Shown: positions 10,093 through 20,364 of the stretch, piece by piece
Numbering within the stretch: position 1 is the first letter of the stretch
Layout: the number at the start of each line of letters is the position of its first letter
DNA from: Cardiocondyla obscurior
Lineage: Eukaryota > Arthropoda > Insecta > Hymenoptera > Formicidae
Assembly: GCF_019399895.1 (NCBI RefSeq)
Contig: NC_091874.1
Span: 7,194,501-7,258,500, forward strand
DNA length: 64,000 nucleotides
Direction: 5' to 3'
Position numbers and translations under genes: made by a program
The notes under the pieces: model-generated
What the model was told of the DNA's origin: nothing
Seen by the model: the letters and a program-made list of their open reading frames with translations, nothing else
The model's database searches: none

Positions 10093-12117
10093 ATGTCGCA
10101 ATCGTCAAGCAATAAACCAATTAATTATTCTAAATTTTCGTGGATATATCAATTGGATAAACCTGAGCTAATTCAAACGCTTAACAGCTTGAATCTGAAA
10201 TTCAATGAAGACAGCGGAATCGACAAGCTACGTAAAATATTACGTAAACATATAAAAAATGTAAAAAAGAGTCCGCAGAAGAGATTAGAGGGACAAGAAG
10301 AACTCCAGCAACCATCTTCACCAGAACCGTTAATACAACAGGAACAAGTTCAACCCGTACCTCAACTGGTTATTACTGAAGTTCAACCCGTACCTCAACT
10401 GGTTATTTCTGACGCTGGGAGAGAAACTCACATGATGACAGAAGAAAATAGTCAAGGTTGCTCTAAATTAAAATTCCAGCTTGGACGGGATGATTGGGAA
10501 ACCTATATCGAGAGATTGGAAATGTATTTCCTGGCAAATGATGTGTCCAACGAAAAGAAAGTCGCAGTGCTATTAACGAAAATAAGTCTGGACACGTATA
10601 AGTTAATTCGCGATCTGTGTGCGCCAGTGAAACCGAATTCTAAATCATTTAATAAACTCAGTAAATTAGTGCAAGATCACTTAAATTCAAAATCGTCGGA
10701 GATAATGGAAAAAAGTAAATTTTATCTCGCCCAACAAACTTTAACAGAATCAATAGCAGATTTTTCGGCACGACTAAAAAGTCTTGCAATTACTTGCAAT
10801 TTTGGTGACATTAAAACTGCGTTAAGAGACCAGTTAGTATGCGGCCTTCGTGATCAAGCAATTAAAAAAGCATTGTTTCGGGAAGAAAATTTAACTTATG
10901 ACATCGCTTACAAAATCGCCACTGCAATGGAAAGTGCAGAACAAAACGCGGCATCAACTAGTAAAGTCCCCATCGCACCAGACGCTACAAGTTTAAACGT
11001 AATACGATCGTCTCGGTACCGTGGTACATTTATTAAAAACAAAGGATTTTCTGGTGAACGTAACGGTCAACAAAATCGTGCTAACGTAAAAAAGAACATG
11101 CAAATTAAATATGATCGGAATTCTAAAACTGTGAAATCTAGTGCACAATCTACTTCAACTAAATGTTTCTGCTGTGGAAAACTAAATCACTGGGCAAAAG
11201 ACTGCTTCCATCTGCACTACTACTGTAATATTTGTAAACGACGAGGACATCTGGCATCGATGTGTCGATCATCCCCAACGACAATTCACAACGTGGAAAG
11301 AGCCCCGGTAGCAGGAGAAGAGGAACACCCAAGAACCGAAAATGAAGACAATTTTTATCTTTTAAATTCCGATAAGAAAATTCCGGTAAAAAATACGTTT
11401 CCATCTTCTAATTGCAGAGCAGATCCTATGTATTTAGACGTAATCGTTAATGGAATTAAACTTAAATTTAAAATAGATTTGGGTTCATATACAGCAATAA
11501 TATCTCTTAAAGACAAAAAAAAGTATTTTCCTGATATGAAAATTAAACGCATAGCTCCCAGTTTAAAAGCATATGATAAAGTGCCTCTTGACAGTAAAGG
11601 AATACTAGAAAACTTACAAGTAAAATTAGAAAATTGTAAAGTTATTTTAAATATACGAGTAATGTCTCGTGACGGCCCGATGTTAATTGGTAGAGAATGG
11701 CTGCAAGCGTTAGATTTATGGCCACTAACGCTGAATTTTAATAATACATGTCATATGATCTCTGGCCCCAATATTTCAGAACAATTTTCTAACAAATTTC
11801 CAAAATTATTTAGCTTGAAGCCAGGAATGTATAATAAAGGAATGTTGAAGTTTATATTAAAAGAAAATGCTCAACCAGTAGCCCTCACGGCACGGCATTT
11901 ACCATTTGCTCTTACAAGTAAAGTGGAAAAAGAAATTGATCGCTTAATTAATTTAGGTCATTTAGAAAAAATTGAAGTAAGCAACTGGGCTACCCCAATA
12001 GTACCGGTAATTAAATCTGATGGATCTGTGAAAATTTGTGAAAATTTTAAATTAACGGTTAATCCAAATTTAGTTCGTGATTGCCACCCGATTCCACTAA
12101 TTGATGACATCTTTTAA
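10093..12117 (+). pseudogene. Gypsy C gag, protease and start of reverse transcriptase
   Basis: This 674-codon frame begins 57 bp after the LTR. It has a charged N-terminus, a capsid-like helical middle (residues about 135-290), two zinc knuckles (CFCCGKLNHWAKDC and CNICKRRGHLASMC, residues about 357-395) and a protease-like segment at about residue 460, where the active site reads DLGS rather than DTG or DSG. The start of reverse transcriptase ends at a TAA (12115-12117) inside the PIPLIDDIF motif. An 11-residue duplication with VQPVPQLVI occurs at about residues 85-106. The stop and the altered protease site indicate decay. No frameshift separates gag from pol. Confidence 0.85.
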
Positions 12118-12476
12118 GCCCTTAAAAATGGCAAAAAATGTTCTCAAATTGATCTTAAACATACATATATGCAAATACCGGTAGAAGAAAATAGTCGTGA
12201 TTATTTAACTATTATAACACACAAAGGACTTTTTCGCTATACAAAAATGCCAGAAGGCATTGCTTCAGGGCCCGGAGATTTTCAAAAGAAAATTGAGCGC
12301 TATTTAGCGGGAATTGACAGCGCAATTCCCTATCTTGATAACATATTTTGCACAGGGAAAAACGATCAGGAACAGTTAGACACATTAAATAAAGTTTTTC
12401 AGCGTCTGCAAGATTATGGATTTTGCGTAAATTTAAGTAAATGCGATTTTTTTAAAGATAAATTAGATTTACTTAA
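12118..12476 (+). pseudogene. Gypsy C reverse transcriptase core, YLDN instead of YLDD
   Basis: Sequence continues in frame from the stop through the palm domain (QIDLKHTYMQI, FRYTKMPEGIASGP) to PYLDNIFC. The second catalytic aspartate of the YxDD box is asparagine (GAT AAC), so the enzyme would be inactive. The segment ends at KLDLL, where the solo LTR splits the codons of the next conserved block. Confidence 0.85.
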
Positions 12477-12998
12477 TGTTAGAAAATAAGAAAATGCCGA
12501 AAAATGTAATATGATATTTGTGCTTTGTAAAGTTTTGTGCGATTGGAAACTTTGCTTCTTTCTTTTATTGTATTACTTGCTGGCACCGAGAAATTTATAA
12601 CTAAATATCCGGTCACGTAGACCGACTGATAAGTTTCATCTTCAGAGAGCACGGGCCATCCCGTAATATTATGCGCTCGTCCTTACAAACAAAGGTAGGG
12701 CAACCAGGCATTGCGAGCCTCCGCGCCGATGAGTTAGTTGCTCTCTGTATCTCAATGCAGAAAGGCCGTGTCACTTGCAAAAAGAAATTGCCAGCTGCGA
12801 CATAACTGCTTTAAATCTTGCGTGCTTAATACACTTGCCAGGCCTGTTCGCGTGCCACAAGGCCAGCAAGCATTTGTCATTTAATTTTTTACTATTCTTT
12901 ATCCCTATATTTTTTGTACAATTTTTCTTTTTCTTTTAATAAATAAACTATAATTCACTTTTGCAAACTTTGGTGAAGTGTTATTGGAAACTCTAACA
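12477..12998 (+). mobile_element. Solo LTR, TGTTAGA family, copy 1
   Basis: 522 bp with TGTTAGA...TCTAACA ends, inserted into gypsy C reverse transcriptase between KLDLL and LGFVINKEG. Flanks are CTTAA and CTTGG, an imperfect 5-bp duplication (two G/A differences). A TATA-like TTTATAAC lies near 12593 and AATAAA near 12942, so it reads on the plus strand. A second copy lies at 28730-29239 with a perfect duplication. The parent element is not in the window. Confidence 0.85.
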
Positions 12999-14949
12999 CT
13001 TGGTTTTGTTATCAATAAGGAAGGACTCCATAAATCCAAAACCAAAGTTGATGCGATGATTAATGCACCGACCCCTCGTAATAAAAAACAATTAGAATCA
13101 TTTCTTGGATTAGTTACATATTATACAAGATTTATTCCCTATCGCGCAAATAATTTAAAATTACTCTATGATTGTGCCAAGCAAGAAAAATTTACTTGGA
13201 CTTCGGAATGCGAAAAGTCTTTTAATTGGCTAAAAAATGAATTAATTTCACCTCGCGTTTTAACACACTATAAGCCAGACTAAGAACTTATTTTGTCTTG
13301 CGACGCCTCTGCTTATGGTCTTGCAGCTATCTTATCGCATTGATTTCAGGATGGCACTGAAAAGCCGATAGCTTATGCTTCAAAAGTTATTTCAGAAAAA
13401 GAACTATCTCGCGCAATAATTGATAAGGAAGCAAGTGCGATAATTTTTGGATAAAAAAAATTTTATAACTATATATACGGTAGAGATATTATACTTCGTA
13501 CAGACCACAAGCCTCTAATATATATTTTTGGTCCGAAACAAGAGATTCCCCTTACTACGGCAAGTCGCCTACAAAGATGGGCATATTATCTTTCGAATTT
13601 TTCTTATAAAATTGAATATATTCAATCAAAATTAAATGGTAACTGTGATGCACTATCGCAACTTCCAATACAAGATTTGACTCCAATTTTTAGTACAGAA
13701 TTTTCGTCTGTAAATTATGTACAAGAATCATTAGATTCTTTAAATTCAATTAATATCTCTTTAGAAACTAAGCGCGATATTACTTTAAACAAAATAATGC
13801 AATACATTAAAGATACTTGGCCATACGCAACGGATTTAACTAATAAAGAAAAAATATTTTATACAAAACGAAATGAATTATACGTGGAAAAAGATTGTCT
13901 TTTTTTGTGGTTATCGTATAGTTGCGCCTATGTCCGTACAAAAAAATATACTTAGTGAATTACATGCGTCTTATTTAGGTACGGTAAAAATGAAACAACT
14001 AGCCAGATCATATGTTTGGTGGCCAAATATTGATAAAGAAATTGAAACTATTACTTCATCTTGCACGGCTTGTTTAGAAGAACAATAAAAGCCACCAAAG
14101 ACACCTCTCATGCCTTGGCCTTATCCCGAAAAATGTTGAAACCGTGTACATGCCGATTTTCTTGGTCTCATTCAAGGCCACATGTTTCTTGTAATAATCG
14201 ATGCATTTTCAAAATGGTCCGAGGTTATTGATATGCAGAAAAATACTACAACTTCTAGAGTTATTTCAGAATTTAAAAAAATTATAGCTCGTTATGGGTT
14301 ACTACGTTATTTAGTGACAGACAATGGATCTCAATTTACTAGTAGTGAATTTCGAGAATTTTGTAAATTTCATGGCATTAAGCAAAGTTTTACTGCTCCT
14401 CACCACCCGGCCACTAACGGTGCGGCTGAAAATTTTGTTGGTACATTTAAAAATAAAATTTCAAAAATTATGAGAAATGGCCATTCACTTGATTATGCAG
14501 TTAGTCTCTTTTTATTTGATTATTGTTCAATTTCACACAGTACTACGAATTTGACTCCAGCTTATTTAATGTTTAAAAGAGAATTACGAACTAGATTCGA
14601 TTTATTAAAACCAAACTTACGGGAAAGTATAGAAATTAAACAAGCAAATTAAATTAAATATTATAAAGGTAAACGTTAAATTACACTCTCTCCTGGTGAT
14701 CAAGTCATGGTCAATAATTTCGGTGTTCATGGAAATAAAAGAATCAAGGGTCAAATTTTACATCAACTCTCACCAAAAACATTCTTGGTTAAAACTGATT
14801 CAAATCAAGTATGGAAACGTCATATTAACCAAATTATTAAAAGCTTACAATCAAACCCTTGCTTGAATTTAGCAAATCAAAACTCGTCTTCAACTCCAGT
14901 TACTGTATTACGACGTTCTGAACGAATTAAATCACAAAATTTTTTTTAA
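12999..14949 (+). pseudogene. Gypsy C RT thumb, RNase H and integrase, broken by stops
   Basis: The reading resumes with LGFVINKEGLHKSKT, then the FLGLVTYYTRFIP connection, RNase H (CDASAYGLAA, RTDHKPL), the integrase zinc-binding H2C2 region (ending CTACLEEQ) and a core with HADFLG, VTDNGSQFTS and GAAENFVGTFK. The three catalytic acids D, D and E are all present. In-frame stops occur at about 13281, 13342, 13452, 14086, 14138 and 14650. A C-terminal domain (VNNFGVHGNKRIKGQI...HINQIIK) ends at 14949. It is therefore a dead gene with a recognisable full domain order. Confidence 0.85.
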
Positions 14950-14979
14950 CAGGAAAAAAGGAAAATAATAATTAATTTT

Positions 14980-15130
14980 TTTATGTTATGCGTTTCTATT
15001 ATGCGTTTATGTTATGCGATTATATTATGCGTATATGTTTTGCGTTTCTATCATACGTTTATTTTATGCGTTTATATTTTGCGTTTGTTTTATGTATTTA
15101 TCTTTTGCATTTATATTCAGTTTTTATATT
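14980..15130. repeat. Degenerate TTATGCG minisatellite
   Basis: About nine irregular copies of a 14-18-bp unit built around TTTAT-TTATGCG lie between the end of gypsy C pol and its polypurine tract. The apparent small protein across it is a by-product of the repeat. Confidence 0.6.
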
Positions 15131-15221
15131 ATGTGCTTTGCAAGCTTATGATGAATAAATTTCTTTATATTGCTTTAGATTGTGCGTTAGTTAGTAAGCG
15201 CTTCTTTTAACAGGAAGAAAT

Positions 15222-15448
15222 TGTAATATATTTGCAATATAAGATTCCTGATAATTCTATCTATCTAATGTAACGCGAGCACACAATGCAATTGTAATGA
15301 ATACTATTAAAACGTGACTGTCATTGGAATTGTCTCGGAGCATCAGCTCATCTTCTTTATCTAAGAGCTTCAGTTCCTCTCTGACCGTCACGCAGTACGT
15401 TAATAAAAGTTCTTATATTACTCCTGTCTTGTCATCTTAAATATAACA
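15222..15448 (+). repeat. Gypsy C 3' LTR
   Basis: 227 bp, preceded by the purine tract at 15211-15221 and followed by the GGTAT target duplication. It is about 97% identical to the 5' copy. Confidence 0.9.
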
Positions 15449-15620
15449 GGTATATCAACAGGAGCTTATTGTAATATAATATATAACGTTGAAATTACAA
15501 ATTTAGAATTTGTCCTGTGTTTATCAGCAATTACGGTAAAAGAAGGTCGGCGAAATGATAGCACACTTTATCATTGTGATGTATATATTTTACAAATCTC
15601 TACATTATATTATATTACTT

Positions 15621-16660
15621 TGTAACACCCCCCTTTCTCCCCTCCGTGTGGCCGGACACGGTCAAGCGACTCGCCAGGGTATTCGGCGAGTCGTCGCGTG
15701 CGTTCAGGGCCGGCCGGGGTGTCCGCGGGAAGGAACGAAAGCACTTCAAGTCTCGTGTCTTTTCGAGTCGACTATTTACATTTATTTTTAGCTCTTCTAT
15801 TTACAATATGTACAGCTGTTCCGCCGCGGTGCTTGTCGCACGAGCGACGTAAACAGAGTCGCCGGCGGTCGCGCGAGTTTCGCCTTTCTTACACGCACGT
15901 TTTTATAACGCGGCGCCTATCGCACGGGTGACGCAAACAGAATCGTCGGCGGTCGCGTGAATTCGCGCGCGTTGATATAATAATGTGCCCTCCCTATGCT
16001 GGACCGCGGTTTTCCCTTAGGAACGGGAGCGCGGGGGGCAATCGCCGAGAACGCTCAGCAGAGGCAAAGTACTCTTTACCTCAGGACTGCGCCACGCTCG
16101 CTAGGAACCGCCGATGCGGCTGGAGATGCTGCCCGGGCGTCGCCCACGGGATAAACCGAGAACGCTCGGCGGAGGCGAAGCACGCTTCACCCCGCTTTAT
16201 CCGCTGTGGCCGGCGACCTGGGAGCTTCGGAGGAAAGGAGGCGGTGTCGCGGCCAAGAACTCTTGGCGAAGGCCGAGAACGCTCGACCCTCGTGCTTAGC
16301 GACTCCTGGGTGGTTCGGTTGTCTAGGAAGCTACTGAGCGGAGGCCCGGAACGGAGCTCAGTAGATCGGAAGACTGCTCTCGATCGCTCGGTACCCGGCC
16401 TTTTTATTCGGTTTTTCGCGTGGCCCGGGGTGTTCGGGTTCCCGGGGGTTGGCGTCGCAGCGATCGTCGCGATCGTAAAAAGTATTAATTTTCGCGCGAC
16501 GCGGGACGGTGGTACGTTTACCGAGAACGGTGCGCGTTACTTATTGCGGTGTATTAAAAAAGGGTCGGGGCGCACCGCGCCCCTATTCCGTCGGACGATG
16601 TTCGGTCCGACGGTCCGGCCGCTGTTTTGCCGGGACGAGGTAGATGCCTACCTCGTTACA
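15621..16660 (-). mobile_element. Solo LTR, TGTAAC family, copy 1
   Basis: 1040 bp from TGTAACACCC to CTCGTTACA with the 4-bp duplication ACTT on both sides (15617-15620, 16661-16664). No internal region remains, so it arose by LTR-LTR recombination. Reading on the minus strand there is a TATA-like AATAAAAAGG near 16402, hairpin modules at 16044-16285 and AATAAA near 15780. It is about 95% identical to the solo LTR at 47908-48944. Confidence 0.9.
16044..16285 (-). repeat. Hairpin module array in solo LTR copy 1
   Basis: Stems with 4-nt loops recur: GCCGAG-AACG-CTCAGC (16044-16059), AAAG-TACT-CTTT (16066-16077), CCGAG-AACG-CTCGG (16156-16169), GAAG-CACG-CTTC (16177-16188), GCCAAG-AACT-CTTGGC (16252-16267) and CGAG-AACG-CTCG (16274-16285). 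On the minus strand the pair order and the GGGGTGAAG framing match the modules in LTR 1. Confidence 0.6.
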
Positions 16661-16672
16661 ACTTTATTATAT

Positions 16673-16948
16673 TTAGTAATGCGTTGATCCGCCTTTATTT
16701 TCAATAACTTCTAACATTCTTTTTGGTAATGATTTATATAAAGTTTTAATATATTCCTGCAATAAGTTGTTTCATTCAATTTTTAAACACGCTTTCAGCT
16801 GGGCAATATTTTCAAATTGTCTATTTTCTTTATATACAGCTTTTACAAGTTTGCCCCAACAATTTTCAATAATATTTAAATCGGGGGAGCACGCTAGCCA
16901 ATCCAATACGGAAATATTTTCCGAAGAAAAATATTTATTATGCTTAAA
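16673..16948 (-). pseudogene. Tc1-family transposase, C-terminal fragment
   Basis: On the minus strand the sequence reads SVLDWLACSPDLNIIENCWG, which contains the third catalytic acid region of Tc1 transposases (SPDLNxIExxW). It continues to a C-terminal end KGGSTHY and a TAA at 16673-16675. A TGA replaces a codon just after KACLKIE. The N-terminal DNA-binding domain and the first two catalytic aspartates are missing, because the fragment is cut near 16948 where gypsy E gag sequence starts on the other strand. It is a dead remnant. Confidence 0.85.
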
Positions 16949-17366
16949 TATGAAGTAGATGCAGTTCCTTTTTTCGACGGTCAAAATATTCCATTGAGTT
17001 ATTTTATCGAGGGATGTTTAGAAGCAAAAAATATGCTTCCTGCTGAAGCCGAACCACAATTTACAAAAATTATTCGAACAAGAATTGTGGGGGAAGCCCG
17101 GCGTACCATATATAACAAAGATTTTGATAGAGTCTCTCAATTAATAAAATTCTTACAACAAGTTTATGGACCGGCCAAAAATATTTATCAATTGCAAGGA
17201 GAATTAAGCCGTATTTATCAGAAAAATACAGAAACTGTAGTTACATACGCAAATCGATTAAAATATTTAGGCAAACAAATTTTAGAAGCCCATAAAAGTG
17301 CCGGAAATAAAGACTTTAATGTTAAAGCATCTTTAGAGAGAGACATGTGCAAGTGTTTTATTAGGG
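16945..17366 (+). pseudogene. Gypsy E gag fragment
   Basis: The frame contains a retrotransposon capsid pattern: VPFFDGQNIPLSYFIEGC, then LIKFLQQVYGPAKNIYQLQGELSRIYQ and TYANRLKYLGKQI. This matches gag of errantivirus/gypsy-clade elements. It runs into the MITE at 17367 within CFIRA. After the MITE the frame resumes as GLKPEIEI and then stops, and the nucleocapsid part is missing, so gag is joined to protease by a deletion near 17870-17890. The start codon is not reliable because the 5' edge abuts the Tc1 remnant. Confidence 0.75.
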
Positions 17367-17838
17367 CAGTGCTCGAAATTAGTTGTACATTTCGGCCCGA
17401 TTCCAGAGACACCGCCTCCTTTTCCCACTACACTTGACGATCGGCCGGCCGAGTCGTTAAACCGCGCGCGCGACGCTGTTTCTCAGGAGCGTTTTGTTAT
17501 CTAAGAAATAGACTGGAGTAAGAGATATATTTAATATCAATTATAATAGTTTTACACATCACCTACGAGGTACTATTATTAATGCGTTTTTTTTTAAGTG
17601 GTTTCCCTAGTAGGCCTATACGCATCAATAATAGTACCTCGTAGGTGATGTGGAAAACTATTATAATTGATATTAAATATATCCCTTACCCCAGTCTATT
17701 TCTTAGATAACAACGCTCCTGAGAAACAGTGTCGCGCGCGCGGTTTGACGACTCGGCCGGCCGATCGTCAAGTGTAGTGGGGAAAGGAGGCGGTGTCTCT
17801 GAAATCGGGCCGAAATGTGCAACTACTTCCGAGCACTG
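17367..17838. mobile_element. Palindromic hAT-like MITE with 8-bp TSD
   Basis: A 472-bp near-perfect palindrome starting CAGTGCTCG and ending CGAGCACTG, flanked by identical TATTAGGG copies (17359-17366 and 17839-17846). Each arm is about 215 bp with few mismatches, around a short centre near 17590-17615. An 8-bp duplication and CAGTG ends are typical of hAT elements. It has no coding capacity, so it depended on a transposase in trans. It interrupts gypsy E gag. Confidence 0.92.
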
Positions 17839-17892
17839 TATTAGGGGATTAAAACCGGAAATTGAAATTTAAACAATTTAAATGTAACTTTC

Positions 17893-18588
17893 ATGCTAGA
17901 CACCGGTTCGGGGCCAAATATTATTAAAAAGCATTTATTAACCGAAAAAGAAACAATAAATTATCAAAAATTGTTAAAATTAAATGGAATAAATGAATAT
18001 CCTGTTTTCACGCTTGGCGAAACGATCATTTTACTTTTCGGATTACAACTGACATTTCAAGTAGTTACAGATAATTTTCCTATTTCCCAAGGAGGAATTT
18101 TGGGAAATGATAATCAAACATCCTCAAAAATTGACTACGCGAAAGGACATTTAAAAGTGTCCGGAATGAAAGTGCCATTTTTCTCTCCAGAAACTATTAC
18201 TGTGCCACCCCGTTCGGAATCTTTATTCTTTGTAAGAATAAAAAATCCGGATGTTAAAATCGGATATATCCCTAGGTTAGAAATGACCGAAGGAATATAT
18301 CTGGGCGATACAGTTGTCGAGAATACCGACGGAAAGGCACACTTAACTATTACTAGCACATTAGACACGGAAACCGAAATTCCGGTGCCTACTGTGTATT
18401 TAAAATCTGTGACAAATTTTTGCGATAATAAAATAGGCACCGATCAGCAAGAAGAACGCGTTCTGTTTCTAGACTCTTTCGATGTAATTGGAGATAACGG
18501 AAACTTTAATCTGAAACCGTTCCCTTATACGGATCACAGCATAATTAGTGACAGGAAAACTTCTGAAAAACAAGCAACGAACATGTAA
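17893..18588 (+). pseudogene. Gypsy E aspartic protease and linker
   Basis: The frame opens with MLDTGSGPNIIKKHLL, the protease active site (DTG), and continues with the GGILGNDN flap-like segment and an RSESLFFVRI region that also occurs in errantivirus pol (compare PPRSETI in A and B). It ends at a stop at 18586. The catalytic DTG is intact. The start given is only the first in-frame ATG, because protease is normally cleaved from a longer polyprotein. Confidence 0.75.
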
Positions 18589-18599
18589 CGCAAGGCGCT

Positions 18600-19949
18600 A
18601 AGGATAATTTAATAAATAATGATTATAATAAATTTGATTGTAATAATCCAAAATTAATTATAAAACCAAAAAAGGAAACCATAGATGAAAACGCAATAAT
18701 AAATAAAGAAAATATGAAAATTAAAGATGGGCCAAAGAAGATGCTGTTATAATATTTAAATCCATACAAGAGGGAAGTATCTAAACCTCTTGTGAGTACG
18801 AAAAATTAGAGGGAAATAACCAAACCTCTCATCCAGCTCCGGATGGAATTTTCCAAACCTCCACAACCAGTATTTAGAGAATAAAAAAGGATTTACAATA
18901 TTTGATAGAACATAAAAGAAGCTCTGAATTAAATGAAATGATAAATGAAAAATATAAACAAAGTAATAAAGCACCATGTTTATTATTATCTAGCGAAGAA
19001 TCACAATTAATAAAAATTATAGAATTATTGCGTTTAGAACACTTAGAAACAAATAAAAAAAAAAATATTGTTAACCTAATATCTAAAAGTTAAGATAGAT
19101 TCCATATTCCAGGAGAAAAATTATCCTCAACACAAATATTACAACACAAAATACCTACTACTGACGATCAATCAATAAATACTCGTCAATATCGATTCCC
19201 GCAGACGCATAAAGAAAAAATAAATCGTCAAGTAGAAGAGTTACTACAAGGAGAAATTATTAAACCATCTCAATCACCTTATAATACGCTTATATGGATC
19301 GTGCCTAAAAAGGAAGATTCTTTAGGAAACAAACGCTGGAAAATGGTCCTGGATTTCCGACCATTAAATGATAAAACTATCGGCGACGCTTATCCTCTCC
19401 CTAACAACACTGATATTTTAGATCAACTCGGTGAAGCTCAATATTTTTCGGTATGCGATTTAGCATCAGAATTTCATCAAATAAGAATGGACCCACAAGA
19501 CAGTCATAAAACAGCATTTACCACTCCTTTCGGTCATTACGAGTTTGACCAAATGCCATTTGGATTAAAAAATACATCTGCCACTTTTCAACGACTAATG
19601 GATCTTGTTTTATCTGGATTGCAAGGAAGAGAATTATTTGTTTATATGGATGACATCGTTATCTACGCATCTACATTAGAAGAACATAAACTAAAATATA
19701 AATTATTAATAGAAAAATTGCGAGAAGTCAATTTAAAATTACAACCGGATAAATGCGAATTTTTAAGGAATGAAGTAACATATCTTAGACATGTAATTGG
19801 AAGAAACGGAGTAAAACCGGACCCGAGGAAATTAGAATCGGTTGAAAAATTTCCCAGACCTAAAACACCCAGAAATATTAAACAATTCCTGGGATTGGCT
19901 GAATATTACCGCAGATTCATTCCTAGCTTTTCCAAAATTTCCAAACCGT
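18600..19949 (+). pseudogene. Gypsy E reverse transcriptase, 5' part
   Basis: After a linker with stops (18752, 18808, 19093) the palm domain is well preserved. KMVLDFRPLNDKTIGDAYPLP, CDLASEFHQI and FVYMDDIVIYAS (19651-19674) show both YxDD aspartates. The thumb runs to KISKPL, where the solo LTR at 19950 cuts in. The fragment 19301-19949 is open and RT-competent in sequence, although the whole gene is dead. Confidence 0.85.
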
Positions 19950-20360
19950 TGTTGCACCCGGACGGTGCAAGGGGTCCGTCCTCCCGGATTTATGTATATA
20001 TCAGCGAGGGCCACAATAAAAGATAACTCTTTATTTTATGTAGATGTCCTTTTATTTTCCTTTGGTTGAGTTTTTAGGCTTCGGGCAGCGTTACCCCGTC
20101 GAAGTAATTAACAGAATGACCCGCGGGCGTTCGGTGGCCGCGGGTTTTATACGCGACTGTTGCTAAGGCGGAAAAGCAACAGTCCGCGGATTCCGGGCGC
20201 ATAGGACAGTGACCGCGTTCGGTCATTGCCTAGGCGAAAAGTGCAAGGCGTCGATCGGTCAGCGGATTCCGCGATCGGAAGATCCGATCGACGCTGGTTG
20301 TTAACCCGGCCAGCGCCTTCGCGTGCGCGGCCTTGCTGTTGCCAGGGTCGGGTTACAACA
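19950..20360 (-). mobile_element. Solo LTR, 411 bp, in gypsy E
   Basis: TGTTGCACCC...GGTTACAACA with the 4-bp duplication CCGT at 19946-19949 and 20361-20364. On the minus strand there is a TATA box TATAAAAC (about 20141-20148) and an AATAAA downstream (about 20030), so transcription would run toward 19950. It contains several stems, including GACTGTTGC paired with GCAACAGTC. It splits the RT/RNase H junction (KISKPL). Confidence 0.9.
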
Positions 20361-20364
20361 CCGT

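Larger units (their letters stand above)
9809..15448 (+). mobile_element. Gypsy C, complete LTR retrotransposon with TSD
   Basis: Two 227-bp LTRs (TGTAATAT...ATAACA) flank the internal region, and the 5-bp duplication GGTAT is found at 9804-9808 and 15449-15453. A primer site TTGGCGACGAGG follows the 5' LTR and a purine-rich CAGGAAGAAAT precedes the 3' LTR. The LTRs differ at about seven positions (about 3%), so the insertion is older than errantivirus B. A solo LTR (12477-12998) interrupts pol. Reading frames have many stops. Confidence 0.92.

Noticed and set aside
15983..16687. 234-codon arginine/glycine-rich frame in the solo LTR (also at 48270-49100)
   Set aside because: It covers the GC-rich LTR with its hairpin modules and runs past the LTR end; chance openness from high GC.
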